Shown here piece after piece: positions 36,315 to 44,609 of a DNA stretch of 64,000 bases. Position numbers and translations under genes: made by a program. The notes under the pieces were generated by a model. It searched no databases. It saw only the letters and a program-made list of their open reading frames with translations, and was not told the origin of the DNA. Source of the stretch: Nocardia sp. CY41 (GTDB lineage Bacteria; Actinomycetota; Actinomycetes; Mycobacteriales; Mycobacteriaceae); contig NZ_VUOS01000020.1 in NCBI RefSeq assembly GCF_009829325.1, positions 62,001 through 126,000 of the forward strand. The letters run 5' to 3'. Positions within the stretch are counted from its first letter, which is position 1, and the number at the start of each line of letters is the position of its first letter.

Positions 36315-37025
36315 TTACTTCGGTGCGGCGAACGGCTGATTGACCGTCGTGAAGTACTGGATCGCCGCGCCGATCGCCACCGGAGCGGTGATCAGGATCT
36401 GCCCCGCCACAGTGCCGAGCGCGCCGACCGCCGCGATGCCGACGAGGCAGCCGACACCCGCCGCCGGGATGAACGGACCGAACAGGCCCGCGATGGTCCC
36501 CGCGGCGATGGTCGCGCCCGCGATGCCACCGAGCACGCAGCCGACCGCCGCACCGCCGATACCGCCCACCAGGGTGCCTATCGCGGCGCCCATGGTGATG
36601 GTGCTGGTCAAGCGGGTCCAGGCGGCGACCTCACGGTCGTATTCGCTCTTCCACGGCGCCTTGTCCTCGAACGGGAGCGCGACCGGCTTGTAGACCGCGT
36701 GCTCCCGGTCGAGCAGCGGCGTCAGCGTCGCGCTGCGGCCGGAGATCTGTGCGGCGATCGGGAATTCGAAGTCGTCCAACTGAAACCGCAGCGGATGACC
36801 CGCGAGGACGGTACCGTTGGACGCCTTCACCTTGAACACGCCGTCCTCGACGACCAGCGATCCCGCGTCGGTTTCGATGATCGACTGGGTATCGGTCGCG
36901 TACGCGGTGAAATTGACCGCGCTTTCCACGCTTTCTTCTTCCGGTGCGGCGCCGGACGTACCCGCGGCCACTCCGGTCGCAATGGTGACCAGCGCCGCCA
37001 CCACGGCGAGCTTCCTCATCCTCAT
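36315..37025 (-). CDS. Secreted hypothetical protein with a glycine-rich hydrophobic C-terminal region
   Basis: About 236 residues. The N terminus (MRMRKLAVVAALVTIATGVA) is a signal peptide with likely cleavage after SGAA. The middle (about 35-135) is an acidic soluble domain. The C-terminal third is very rich in Gly and Ala (TMGAAIGTLVGGIGGAAVG and onward), like glycine-zipper or pore-type membrane segments. I do not recognise the family, but similar proteins with this layout are common in Nocardia and Rhodococcus. Start at ATG 37025, nine bases after GAGGGA; a TTG at 37034 is possible. Probably exported to the cell envelope. Confidence 0.8.
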   Translation of the reverse strand: MRMRKLAVVAALVTIATGVAAGTSGAAPEEESVESAVNFTAYATDTQSIIETDAGSLVVEDGVFKVKASNGTVLAGHPLRFQLDDFEFPIAAQISGRSATLTPLLDREHAVYKPVALPFEDKAPWKSEYDREVAAWTRLTSTITMGAAIGTLVGGIGGAAVGCVLGGIAGATIAAGTIAGLFGPFIPAAGVGCLVGIAAVGALGTVAGQILITAPVAIGAAIQYFTTVNQPFAAPK

Positions 37026-37148
37026 GTCCTGCAATCCCTCATCTCAGGTGGAGCCCTTCGAGGCAAGCATCCGGCAGGAACTCCGGCGAAACGAGGAAAA
37101 AAAGCATGCAGATTTCAAATAGGCAACCGGCGAGTTACGGCTGCTGGA

Positions 37149-37724
37149 CTACTTCGCTTTGGCGGCCGCTTTCGCCTGCTTCTTGAATTCCCTTACCTGC
37201 GCGAGGGATTCGGCGTCGGTCACGTCCGCGACCGAACGGCGCGAGCCCTCGTCACCGTAGGCGCCCGCCGCGGCGCGCCAGCCGTCCGGCCGGACGCCCC
37301 GCTGCTTTCCCAGCAGGGCCAGGAAGATCTTCGCCTTCTGCTCGCCATAGCCGGGCAAGTCCTTCAGTCGCCGCAACACTTCTTTGCCGTCCGGGTCCCC
37401 CGTGGTCCAGATGTTCTCCGCCTTGCCGTCGTAGTGCTCGATGACGTAGCGAGCCAGTTCCTGGGCACGCCGGGCCATGGAACGGCCGTAGCGGTGGATC
37501 GCGGGCGGCGTCGCGGCGAGTTCCTCGAACTCCTGCGGGTCGGCCTCGGCGATGCGGTGGATGTCGAACCCGCCCATCCGGTCGGCGATCTTCTTCGGGC
37601 CGCGGAAGGCGTGCTCCATCGGGTATTGCTGGTCCAAGAGCATGCCGAGCAGCGTGGCGAAGTGGTCCTCGGTCAGCAGCCTGTCCGCCTCGGCGTCCTG
37701 CGCCAGACACAGCGTGCGCGTCAC
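37149..37724 (-). CDS. HhH-GPD family DNA repair-like protein
   Basis: A 191-residue protein related to HhH-GPD base-excision glycosylases. The helix-hairpin-helix is visible in LKDLPGYGEQKAKIFLALLG; upstream lie LLDQQYPMEHAFRGPKKI and RYGRSMARRAQELA. The tail is Lys/Ala-rich (KKQAKAAAKAK). Members are about 190 residues and lack the FeS-cluster cysteines of Nth/MutY. Their substrate is unproven, so the repair role is inferred from the fold. The GTG start has GGAG nearby. Divergent from the methyltransferase gene. Confidence 0.88.
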   Translation of the reverse strand: MTRTLCLAQDAEADRLLTEDHFATLLGMLLDQQYPMEHAFRGPKKIADRMGGFDIHRIAEADPQEFEELAATPPAIHRYGRSMARRAQELARYVIEHYDGKAENIWTTGDPDGKEVLRRLKDLPGYGEQKAKIFLALLGKQRGVRPDGWRAAAGAYGDEGSRRSVADVTDAESLAQVREFKKQAKAAAKAK

Positions 37725-37925
37725 TGTCCCGCCTCTCCGTATCTTCCGGCCGTACTGGTAGGTGCCACGAGATCCGCGCTCAGGTCCTGCGTCGGTGCCT
37801 TTTCTGTCCGGGCGCGTCCGACGAGTTACCCATGTACTCACGAAAGCGCACCGTTCATCAACCATAGTGACCCGCCTCACAGTGCCTACGCGCGGGTAGA
37901 TGACCTGCCGCGTAGGCTCCAGGCC

Positions 37926-38795
37926 ATGCCTCAGATGACGGCGACACCGACCAAGACGACGGCAACGGCCAGGGATGGACACGGGCCCATGAACACCTAC
38001 GCATTGCGCCCCGATCGGTTCGACCGAGCAGGCCAGGACCAGCTCGTCGACGTGCGCGACCTCCAGGCCGCGCTGCCCGGCATCCGCCGCTTGCGCACCT
38101 GGGCGCACGAAGCGCTCGCGCTGCGGCCCGGTGAACACGCCGTGGACATCGGTTCCGGCACCGGGTCGGAGGTCATCACGTTCGCCGAGGCGGTAGGCCC
38201 GAACGGCAGCGCGGTCGGCGTCGAGCCGGACCCGCAGCTGCTCGCCTCCGCCGAGCGCCGCGCCGCCCAGGCCGGCTCGTCCGCCAAATTCCACTCCGGC
38301 GACGCCTACGGCGTGCCGTTCGGCGCGGACAGCTTCGACGCCGTTCTGTGCGAGCGCGTCTTCCAGCATCTGACCGCCCCTGCCCGCGCGGCCAACGAGA
38401 TCGCGCGCGTGCTCCGTCCGGGCGGACGAGTCGTCGTGGTGGACAGCGACTGGGGCACCGCGATCATGCACCCCGGTGACCGGCAGGTCGTCCGCGAGGT
38501 GATCGACACCCTCGTATCGGCGACCACCAACCCGCTGTCGGGCCGCAGGCTTCCCGGTCTGCTCACCAAGGCGGGCCTGGTGGTCGACGACATCGGCTCG
38601 CAGGCCTTGGTGCAGGATCGCAGCGTGGGCGCGGGCTCGCTGGTGACCAGGATCTCGGCGATGGCGGTGGCGCGCGGCGCGATCACCGAGGCGCAGCGCG
38701 AACAGCTGCTCGGCGATCTGGAGCGGGCCGCGGCCAGCGGCGACATCCATCTCTCGGTGACCATGTTCGCCGTCCTCGCGCACAAGCCGCACTGA
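37926..38795 (+). CDS. Class I SAM-dependent methyltransferase
   Basis: A 289-residue methyltransferase of the UbiE/Methyltransf_11 type. SAM motif I is AVDIGSGTGSEV near residue 77, motif II VGVEPDPQLL, and motif III DSFDAVLCERVFQHL, followed by VLRPGGRVVVVDSDW. The substrate may be a quinone precursor or another small molecule; nothing in the context decides. The ATG at 37926 is seven bases after TAGGCT, so leaderless expression is possible; ATG 37935 is an alternative. Followed eight bases later by an SRPBCC gene, so they form an operon. Confidence 0.88.
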   Translation: MPQMTATPTKTTATARDGHGPMNTYALRPDRFDRAGQDQLVDVRDLQAALPGIRRLRTWAHEALALRPGEHAVDIGSGTGSEVITFAEAVGPNGSAVGVEPDPQLLASAERRAAQAGSSAKFHSGDAYGVPFGADSFDAVLCERVFQHLTAPARAANEIARVLRPGGRVVVVDSDWGTAIMHPGDRQVVREVIDTLVSATTNPLSGRRLPGLLTKAGLVVDDIGSQALVQDRSVGAGSLVTRISAMAVARGAITEAQREQLLGDLERAAASGDIHLSVTMFAVLAHKPH

Positions 38796-38803
38796 GCAGG
38801 CCG

Positions 38804-39244
38804 ATGGCCGTCGACGTGCTGACCGACATCGCGATCGACCGCTCCCGCGAGCTGGTCGCGGCGTACGCGGCCGATCCGGCGCACGCCCCGGCCTGGTACG
38901 CGCGCATCCACAGCGTCACCTGGGAGACCGAGCCGCCACTGCGCGCCGGTTCGCGGATGACCTTCGTCGCCCACTTCCTCGGCAACCGGCTGACCTACAC
39001 CTACGAGGTGGTCGACTACGAGCCCGCCAGACGGCTGGTGATGCGCACCGCGCAGGGGCCGTTTCCGATGGAGACGACTTATACCTGGGCCGATACGCCG
39101 GAGGGCGGCACCCGCATGACGCTGCGCAACCGCGGCGAGCCGAGCGGCTTCGGGAAACTCGCCGCTCCGCTGCTGGAGGCGGCGATCCGGCGGGCCAACC
39201 GCGGGGATCTGGCCCGGCTGAAGGAGGTGTTGGAGACCGGGTAG
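38804..39244 (+). CDS. SRPBCC family protein
   Basis: A 146-residue helix-grip protein. It starts VDVLTDIAIDRSRELVAAYA, then shows the middle segment TWETEPPLRAGSRMTFVAHF, a sheet with VVDYEPARRLVMRT and a C-terminal helix (RANRGDLARLKEVLETG). Proteins of this kind bind hydrophobic ligands or act as cyclases. It is eight bases downstream of the methyltransferase, so the two may act on the same substrate. Substrate unknown. Confidence 0.85.
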   Translation: MAVDVLTDIAIDRSRELVAAYAADPAHAPAWYARIHSVTWETEPPLRAGSRMTFVAHFLGNRLTYTYEVVDYEPARRLVMRTAQGPFPMETTYTWADTPEGGTRMTLRNRGEPSGFGKLAAPLLEAAIRRANRGDLARLKEVLETG

Positions 39245-39286
39245 AGGCGCCTTCCCCGGCCGGGCCCACTGCCCGTACAGAACAAA

Positions 39287-39319
39287 GATCGCCCGGCACG
39301 AGATCCGTGCCGGGCGATC
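39287..39319. terminator. Bidirectional terminator hairpin
   Basis: Perfect 14-bp stem (39287-39300 with 39306-39319) and a five-base loop between the convergent SRPBCC and aminotransferase genes. Confidence 0.82.
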
Positions 39320-39339
39320 AGTCGTTCCGGGTCCGCCGC

Positions 39340-40629
39340 CTACTTGCCGAGCAGCTTCTCGGTGGCCGCCAACAGCACGCACGTGGCCAGGCCGTCCATC
39401 GCCTTCTCCAGCTCGGGCAGCTTGGGGAAGCTCGGCGCGATGCGAATGTTCTTGCCTTCCGGGTCGTTCCGGTACGGGAAGGCCGAACCGGCCGCGGTGA
39501 GCGCGATGCCCGCTTCCTTCGCGAGCGCGATCACCCGCGCCGCGGTGCCTTCCAGCACGTCCAGGCTGATGAAGTAGCCGCCCTTCGGCTCGGTCCAGGA
39601 CGCCACCTTGGATGCCCCGAGACGGTCCTCCAGGATCTTCAGCACCAGGGCGAACTTCGGCTCCAGGATGGCGCGATGCTTCTGCATGTGCGCGCGCACC
39701 CCGTCGGCGTCGCGGAAGAAGCGCAGATGGCGCAGCTGGTTGATCTTGTCCGGGCCGATGCTCTTCTTCGAGGCGTGGCTCAGGTACCACTCCAGGTTCG
39801 CGGTCGAACCGCCGATGAAGCTGACGCCCGCGCCCGCGAAGGTGATCTTCGAGGTCGAGGCGAACACCAACGGGCGGTTCGGGTTCCCGGCTGCCGCGGC
39901 CAGGCCGAGCACATCGATCACCGGGGCGGCGGTGTCGGTGAGCGGGTGCACCGCGTACGCGTTGTCCCAGAACAGCCGGAAGTCGGGCGCGGCGGCCGGC
40001 ATCGAGACCAATTCGCGGACAACGTCTTCGGAGAAGACGACTCCGGTCGGGTTGGAGTAGTTCGGCACGGCCCACAGACCCTTGATCTGCGGATCGTTCG
40101 CCAGCAGCTCGGCGATGGCGTGGGTGTCCGGGCCGTCGTGGCGCATCGGGATCGGGATCATCTCGAAGCCGAGCGCCTCGGTGATCGCGAAGTGCCGGTC
40201 GTAACCGGGCGCCGGACACAGGAACTTGAGCGTGTCCTCGGCGGCCCAGCGCCGCTCGGAATCGTTGGTGCCGTAGAGCATCGCGTAGCTGATCACGTCG
40301 TGCATCAGTTCCAGGCTGGCGTTGTTGCCCGCGAGCAGGTTGTCCACCGGGATGCCGAGCAGTTCGCCGAAGATCGCGCGCAGTTCCGGCAGACCGTGCA
40401 GCCCACCGTAGTTACGGCAGTCGGTGCCGGTGCCGTCGCGGAAATCGCCGTCGCCGGGCAGGTGCAGCAGGGCGGCGGACAAGTCGAGTTGCTCCGGCGA
40501 AGGTTTCCCCCGGGTCAGGTCCAGCGTGAGCTTCTCGGTCTTGAGCGTCGCGTAGTTCGCGGACTGGGTCTCGTGCTCGAGCACGAGCTCCTCATGGCTC
40601 ATCAAACCGATCTGCGTTTGCCGGGGCAT
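39340..40629 (-). CDS. Class I PLP-dependent aminotransferase, probable aspartate aminotransferase (Rv3722c-like)
   Basis: A 429-residue PLP enzyme. The PLP lysine is in STSKITFAGAG near residue 263; other marks are the GNNASLELM and NYSNPTGVVF segments, FWDNAYAVHPL, and the C-terminal Arg in NIRIAPSFP. Its place near dnaX matches M. tuberculosis Rv3722c, shown to be the main aspartate aminotransferase there. It would exchange the amino group between glutamate and oxaloacetate, feeding aspartate-derived synthesis. Start is the ATG at 40629 (MPRQTQIGLM). SRP RNA lies upstream. Confidence 0.88.
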   Translation of the reverse strand: MPRQTQIGLMSHEELVLEHETQSANYATLKTEKLTLDLTRGKPSPEQLDLSAALLHLPGDGDFRDGTGTDCRNYGGLHGLPELRAIFGELLGIPVDNLLAGNNASLELMHDVISYAMLYGTNDSERRWAAEDTLKFLCPAPGYDRHFAITEALGFEMIPIPMRHDGPDTHAIAELLANDPQIKGLWAVPNYSNPTGVVFSEDVVRELVSMPAAAPDFRLFWDNAYAVHPLTDTAAPVIDVLGLAAAAGNPNRPLVFASTSKITFAGAGVSFIGGSTANLEWYLSHASKKSIGPDKINQLRHLRFFRDADGVRAHMQKHRAILEPKFALVLKILEDRLGASKVASWTEPKGGYFISLDVLEGTAARVIALAKEAGIALTAAGSAFPYRNDPEGKNIRIAPSFPKLPELEKAMDGLATCVLLAATEKLLGK

Positions 40630-40864
40630 CCTGGGCAGCCTTTCAAGCAGCGAGGGGACGATGGTCTGGCCGGACCGATGGGCGGCGGCCGAACAGTTGT
40701 CCGTACAGACGCACGTGCATCCGCGGACGGTGTTCACGTTACCCGTGCGGTGGCCGGAATTGGAGGCGTTATCCAAGGGCGGAATGGGCGCCGACCGGAC
40801 GAGCCCATCCGCATCCCGCACCGGCCCGGGGGAGACGAGGCACCCGCGCGAGACCTTGAAGAAA

Positions 40865-40954
40865 GGGGACCCCGCGCACCCGGCAGAGCCCGTTGACCCT
40901 TGCTGCCTTCCGGCCCTGGGGGAGTTCACAGGATGCGCGCCGCGCGGGATCCGT
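40865..40954 (-). ncRNA. ffs: Signal recognition particle RNA (small bacterial type, 4.5S)
   Basis: Read on the minus strand this is a small SRP RNA: the conserved apical part with CAGGGCCGGAAGGCAGCAAG forms the Ffh-binding loop (GGAA tetraloop region), and the two ends pair as one long hairpin (GGATCCCGCGC with GCGCGGGGTCC). It guides Ffh-FtsY targeting of membrane proteins. Ends are placed by pairing and may be off by a few bases. It lies between the aminotransferase gene and tRNA-Ser, as in mycobacteria. Confidence 0.92.
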
Positions 40955-41082
40955 CGGCCAGTGTAGCGCCTCCGGCCCCCAAACCCATCCTCCGGGTCCA
41001 CAACCGTCCTCGACCAGGCACTTCATCCCTTCGGACGGCCCTATTTGGCGACGGGCCGGGGGCTACCGGTATGCTGCTCCAC

Positions 41083-41170
41083 GGAGGATTCGCCTAGTGG
41101 CCTATGGCGCTCGCCTGGAACGCGGGTTGGGTTAACGCCCTCAGGGGTTCAAATCCCCTATCCTCCGCCA
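41083..41170 (+). tRNA. tRNA-Ser (anticodon GGA)
   Basis: 88 bases with all arms: acceptor stem GGAGGAT/ATCCTCC, D arm, anticodon loop CTGGAAC with anticodon GGA (reads UCC and UCU), the long variable arm expected of tRNA-Ser, a T loop TTCAAAT, and an encoded CCA end at 41168-41170. Confidence 0.97.
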
Positions 41171-41172
41171 CG

Positions 41173-41208
41173 AAAGGCCGGGTCAGGAGTACTCCTGACC
41201 CGGCCTTT
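41173..41208 (+). terminator. Terminator: perfect 36-bp palindrome after tRNA-Ser
   Basis: Two 18-base arms (41173-41190 and 41191-41208) are exact reverse complements with no spacer, beginning with AAA and ending with TTT. It starts two bases after the tRNA and is the probable terminator. Confidence 0.85.
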
Positions 41209-41477
41209 GGCAACAGTTACGGCACAGCGGTCGAGAACGGGCATCTGCAGGGATGTCGGCGGATTCGCTGTCTCCGGCTTACCGGTCTACTTCTCCAGCT
41301 TCGCCGGCATCCAACTACCGGCTGGTCGACACCTGCGGGTGCGGATCCGGATGCCGCCGCTCGATTCGGTCGTCGCGCCGCTGGAGGGCGCCCCGCGAGC
41401 GTAGGTGCTGTCCGACGAAGGAGGCGCCCCGCCTCCGTCGACTCGGAGCGGGATTCTCTGGCTCCGATGTGCCCGGT
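41209..41477 (-). pseudogene. Gene fragment related to the 3' end of the next small gene
   Basis: There is no intact gene here. At about 41283-41326 the sequence resembles 41478-41520, the last codons of the next gene: on the minus strand both end with codons for Trp-Met-x-Ala-Lys-Leu and a stop, followed by TAGACCGG. The rest of this stretch has little similarity and no clean frame, so it may be a decayed partial duplication. Confidence 0.4.
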
Positions 41478-41762
41478 CTACATCCCCAGCTTCGCCAGCA
41501 TCCACGTACCGAGGGCGTACATGTCGTCGGCGGGAATGGCGCGCGTGTAGTGCAGGGGCGGGGTTATCCAGCGGAACCGACGCCATCCGCTGGCCGGACG
41601 GATGACCCAACCGCCGTACTCGCGGTGTGGATGCCACTGACCTTCACCGGTATAGCCGGGCTCGCGGATTTCACGCCGGAACCAGGATTGCACGTGACAG
41701 CGAAACACAAACCAGCGAGTCGACCACGTAGCAGGGCCGCTAGTGATAACGAGCAGCTTCAT
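41478..41762 (-). CDS. Hypothetical protein (94 aa)
   Basis: A possible small gene encoding 94 residues, rich in Trp, Arg and Tyr (MKLLVITSGPATWSTRWF, HREYGGWVIRP, WITPPLHYTRAI) and ending MYALGTWMLAKLGM. No signal peptide or membrane helix, and no family recognised. Codon choice is less GC3-biased than in the core genes. It lies 10 bases beyond the stop of the secreted-protein gene upstream on the same strand, so it could be the last gene of that operon. The ribosome site is weak, so certainty is moderate. Confidence 0.5.
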   Translation of the reverse strand: MKLLVITSGPATWSTRWFVFRCHVQSWFRREIREPGYTGEGQWHPHREYGGWVIRPASGWRRFRWITPPLHYTRAIPADDMYALGTWMLAKLGM

Positions 41763-41772
41763 CGGAGTGAAC

Positions 41773-42216
41773 TTAGCACTGGAGGATAACGGGCACGCTT
41801 TCTTTGCGTCCCTCGCTCGTACCGGTGTCCCAGGTGGCCCGCATGACGATCTTGGCCTGCCACATGCCGGGCAGGCAGTCCAGCGCCATCGCGGCCGTGT
41901 GGACGCTGGGGTTGGGTATCTGCGTGACGATGCCGGGCTCCCCCTTCGGCTTCGGGTTGCTGGTGCCCGACCGATGCCACAGCTGCAACGTGAGGTGGAA
42001 CTCGAGCGGGGCAGGATCGCAGGTCACTGTTCCGCCGACGACGACGGCCTTGTGCAGCACGTACGGGATCTTGTTGAACTCAAACTTGCATACACCGGTG
42101 GGCTCGGCCGCCACGGGCTCGACGGCCGCGATGGCTCCGGCCGGGGTGGCGACTGCGGCGAGCACTGCCACTGCGGAGCACCCCGCGAGCAGAGCGCGGC
42201 CGATTCGTAATTTCAT
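41773..42216 (-). CDS. Secreted hypothetical protein (147 aa)
   Basis: A 147-residue exported protein: basic start (MKLRIGRALLAGCSAVAVL), hydrophobic core and likely cleavage after AGA or AIA. The mature part has Cys at four positions (VCKFEF, VTCDP, LDCLPG, ILQC-end), which suggests two disulfides, and is beta-rich. I do not know the family. AGGAGG-type ribosome site just before the ATG. It overlaps the upstream membrane protein gene by ATGA, so the two are co-translated. Confidence 0.78.
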   Translation of the reverse strand: MKLRIGRALLAGCSAVAVLAAVATPAGAIAAVEPVAAEPTGVCKFEFNKIPYVLHKAVVVGGTVTCDPAPLEFHLTLQLWHRSGTSNPKPKGEPGIVTQIPNPSVHTAAMALDCLPGMWQAKIVMRATWDTGTSEGRKESVPVILQC

Positions 42217-42557
42217 TTCTTCCTCCTTCTAGGGTGGGCGTGCCGACCGCCTCGCCGGGTCGGTGCCGTTGATGTGACATCGAGGGGTGGTGCGATTCCG
42301 GCCGCATGCAATGTCCGCTGGATCTCCCGCTTGCGCGGGCAGCAGCCGAGGCGGCAGCCGATATGCCGCACCCATTGCTGACGCGCCTGCTCCACCGTCA
42401 GCGGCCGGGGTGCGGGCTCGTGGCTGAGGCGTTCGTCGATCTCGCTGAACGGCAGACCGGTCACCCGTTCACCGATCAGCAACCAAACGGCGGCGAAAAC
42501 GCAGACGATGGCAACCATCAGCGTCGAGGCGACGATCAGCACCGGCCCGGCGGGCAT
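42213..42557 (-). CDS. Small membrane protein (114 aa)
   Basis: A 114-residue protein with one strong N-terminal transmembrane helix (GPVLIVASTLMVAIVCVFAA) and a cytosolic or external basic C-terminal region with four Cys (IGCRLGCCP motif). It ends in a run of Arg/Lys (RRGGRHAHPRRRKK). No family recognised. The start ATG at 42557 lies within the last 22 bases of the DUF4254-type gene, so they overlap and form an operon with the secreted protein. Confidence 0.65.
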   Translation of the reverse strand: MPAGPVLIVASTLMVAIVCVFAAVWLLIGERVTGLPFSEIDERLSHEPAPRPLTVEQARQQWVRHIGCRLGCCPRKREIQRTLHAAGIAPPLDVTSTAPTRRGGRHAHPRRRKK

Positions 42558-42982
42558 GGCTGTCCGTCCACCACTGCGGCGACGAGGTCGCCCCACCGGG
42601 TGGCGAGGTACCCCACCCGAGACCACGCCGAGTGCAGGGTTTCTGCGGTTACCTCGTCCTGCGCCATCAGCAGCGACTCGGCGTCGACATACGCGGCGAC
42701 GAGTGCGTCAGCCCCAGGCCCGACCGCATCGGCGTCGGTACGGGACGGCGCGAGGTGCGTGGCGACCCACTGGTTGATCAACACCACCAGCTCGGCTCGG
42801 CGCCGGTCTATCTCGCTGACGCGTTCAGGGCTGACGCGACGAGTGCGATGCAGCTGGGCGAGCGCCCGCGTCCACCGAGTGACCAGGTGATCGCCCGGCT
42901 TGTCGCCGGTGACGCAGCGAATCGCCGCGCTGACCTCATGCCAGTCCGGCAAGCCGCGCCGGGACCTGTAGCCCGCGTCCAC
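42536..42982 (-). CDS. DUF4254-like protein
   Basis: A 148-residue helical protein. The segment VSEIDRRRAELVVLINQWVA matches the pattern of DUF4254 proteins from Nocardia and Mycobacterium (conserved D-x-x-R and x-W). The rest has helices near the N terminus (WHEVSAAIRCV; HLVTRWTRALAQLHRTRRV). Function unknown. It lies five bases after the stop of a 59-residue gene and overlaps the following membrane protein gene. In other Nocardia such genes are often near phage-like or XRE-controlled islands (recalled, not checked). Confidence 0.7.
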   Translation of the reverse strand: MDAGYRSRRGLPDWHEVSAAIRCVTGDKPGDHLVTRWTRALAQLHRTRRVSPERVSEIDRRRAELVVLINQWVATHLAPSRTDADAVGPGADALVAAYVDAESLLMAQDEVTAETLHSAWSRVGYLATRWGDLVAAVVDGQPCPPGRC

Positions 42983-42987
42983 AATCG

Positions 42988-43167
42988 TTACCCCTCCGCT
43001 CCGAGTGAGTAAGCCATCGCGGCGAGGTATTGCAGACAGCCGCAGCTGTGGCCGGAGTGAGCAGTAAGGACGAACCGGGCACGGTCCAGATCGAGATCTG
43101 TGGGCTCAGTACCGCAGTCGCGGTAGTGCGCGGCCCACAGGTCCCGGATGTCTCGCGAAATACGCAT
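42988..43167 (-). CDS. Small hypothetical protein (59 aa)
   Basis: A 59-residue acidic/aromatic protein (MRISRDIRDLWAAHYRDCG, later GHSCGCLQYLAAMAYSL). Three cysteines, with a CGC pair near the C terminus. Good GGAGG ribosome site seven bases upstream of the ATG. First gene of the 43.17-41.5-kb minus-strand operon. Not recognised as a named family. Confidence 0.65.
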   Translation of the reverse strand: MRISRDIRDLWAAHYRDCGTEPTDLDLDRARFVLTAHSGHSCGCLQYLAAMAYSLGAEG

Positions 43168-43439
43168 GGCAGCCTCCGTGACGGACGATTGCGGGTACAC
43201 CGGTGCAAGGCCGACCGGGCGCATGGCTGGACGACCTCCGCACGGCCGGGTGCGGACAGGTCTGATGAGGCGTTCGCCTCCGCTACCGGCGTGCTGTTTC
43301 AGCGTTCTCGCTGCGCAGACCGGCGAACAGCGCAAAACTGTAGGCAAACAAGCAGTTTCGGCCGTAGGGGGCGAAGACGAACGAGCTGTTCAAATCTCTC
43401 AGGCTGGCTCGCGGCTGGACACACAGCGAGCTGGCGGAG

Positions 43440-44609
43440 TTGGTGTGCGTCGAAGTGGAGCGCGCTACAGGCTGTCGGTCGGCGGTTGACGCCCAAGCAA
43501 TCGGAAGACTCGAACGTGGCGAGATTCGATGGCCTAGAGCTGCGACGAGACGGGCACTTGTGGCAGTGTTGGGAGCAGCTTCGGAATCCGAGATAGGGCT
43601 TTACCCGAAGCGGACCCAGCGCGACGCCGAGAAGGATGAAGCTACGAGACGCAGGGATTTTCTAGCAGTGGCGGGAGTATCGATTCCGCTGGTCGGCGCA
43701 GGATCACCGGGGCGGGTGGGCGCGGCGGACCTCGATGAGATGCGTGACCGGTTCACTCGTCTGCAAGATCTCGACAACGTCGTGGGAGGCGGTGACACCT
43801 TTCACCTGTACTTCTCCGAATTGACCCGGACTGAACAGATGTTGCGCCACGGCACCTACAGCACATCGATACATACCGCGCTGACCGAGCTTGCGGGCGA
43901 ACAAGCCCAGCAGGCCGGTTGGGCTGCCTTCGACGCCGGATTCTCCGAGCACGCACTACGCCTGTACCGGTACAGCCATCGCGCCGCGAACGAGGCCGAC
44001 AACCCGGAACTCGCAGCAAACGCATTGATTCAAATCGCTTATGTCACAGGGGAGCGCGAAGCGGTGGTCGCAGCCGATGCTGCTTGTTCGGCTATCGGGT
44101 CAGATGCTCCCGCACAGGCTCGTGCCCTACTCGAATCACGGCGAGCCTGGTCGCTGGCAACGGTTGGTGAGCGCGACGGGGCCGCGCGCGCCTTGGAGAC
44201 CGCCGCCCGCGCGCTCGACGACGAAACCTCCCGTCCGGCTGCGAAGTGGTTCGCGTGGATGAACTGGAACGAGTTGGACATCATGACGGGCCGCGTATGG
44301 TCGGTTCTGCGCGATCCCGACAAGGCGACCGCACCGCTCAACCGCGCTCTCGATTCATATCCGGATCAGTGGTTCAGGGACAAAGCCCTGTACCTGACTT
44401 GGCTGGCCGACGCTCACCTCGACGCGGGCAACCCTGAGGAGGCGATGGTGATCACGCAAAAGGCTCTTGCTTCCGCCGAAAAGGTAGCGTCAGCCCGGCC
44501 GCTGGCTCGCGTACAGCAGGTTGCACAACGTGTCGCCGGGATACCTGGCGGCGCCCAACTCTGGTCACGCGCTCGAGCAGCCAGGGTCCCTATTCCGACG
44601 CGCTTGTAG
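43440..44609 (+). CDS. XRE-type regulator with TPR-like region; start codon unclear
   Basis: At least 389 residues. The family normally begins with an XRE helix-turn-helix, but here the first half of that motif (NELFKSLRLARGWTHSELAEL) is encoded from 43380 in the same frame, upstream of every usable start. Codons at 43368-43439 contain no ATG, GTG or TTG; a stop (TAG) is at 43365. The first possible start is TTG 43440. Downstream lie AIGRLERGEIRWPRAATRRALV, a possible twin-Arg/hydrophobic segment RRRDFLAVAGVS, and a helical TPR-like region to the C terminus. Either a non-standard start is used or the start was lost. The 3' end overlaps the convergent cutA-like gene by 20 bases. Confidence 0.7.
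   Translation: MVCVEVERATGCRSAVDAQAIGRLERGEIRWPRAATRRALVAVLGAASESEIGLYPKRTQRDAEKDEATRRRDFLAVAGVSIPLVGAGSPGRVGAADLDEMRDRFTRLQDLDNVVGGGDTFHLYFSELTRTEQMLRHGTYSTSIHTALTELAGEQAQQAGWAAFDAGFSEHALRLYRYSHRAANEADNPELAANALIQIAYVTGEREAVVAADAACSAIGSDAPAQARALLESRRAWSLATVGERDGAARALETAARALDDETSRPAAKWFAWMNWNELDIMTGRVWSVLRDPDKATAPLNRALDSYPDQWFRDKALYLTWLADAHLDAGNPEEAMVITQKALASAEKVASARPLARVQQVAQRVAGIPGGAQLWSRARAARVPIPTRL

Noticed and set aside
43388..43396. GTTCAAATC also occurs in the tRNA-Ser T arm, so it could be an attachment-site repeat
   Set aside because: Only nine bases match and they lie inside the XRE coding frame; the rest of the tRNA 3' end is not repeated. Chance similarity is more likely.
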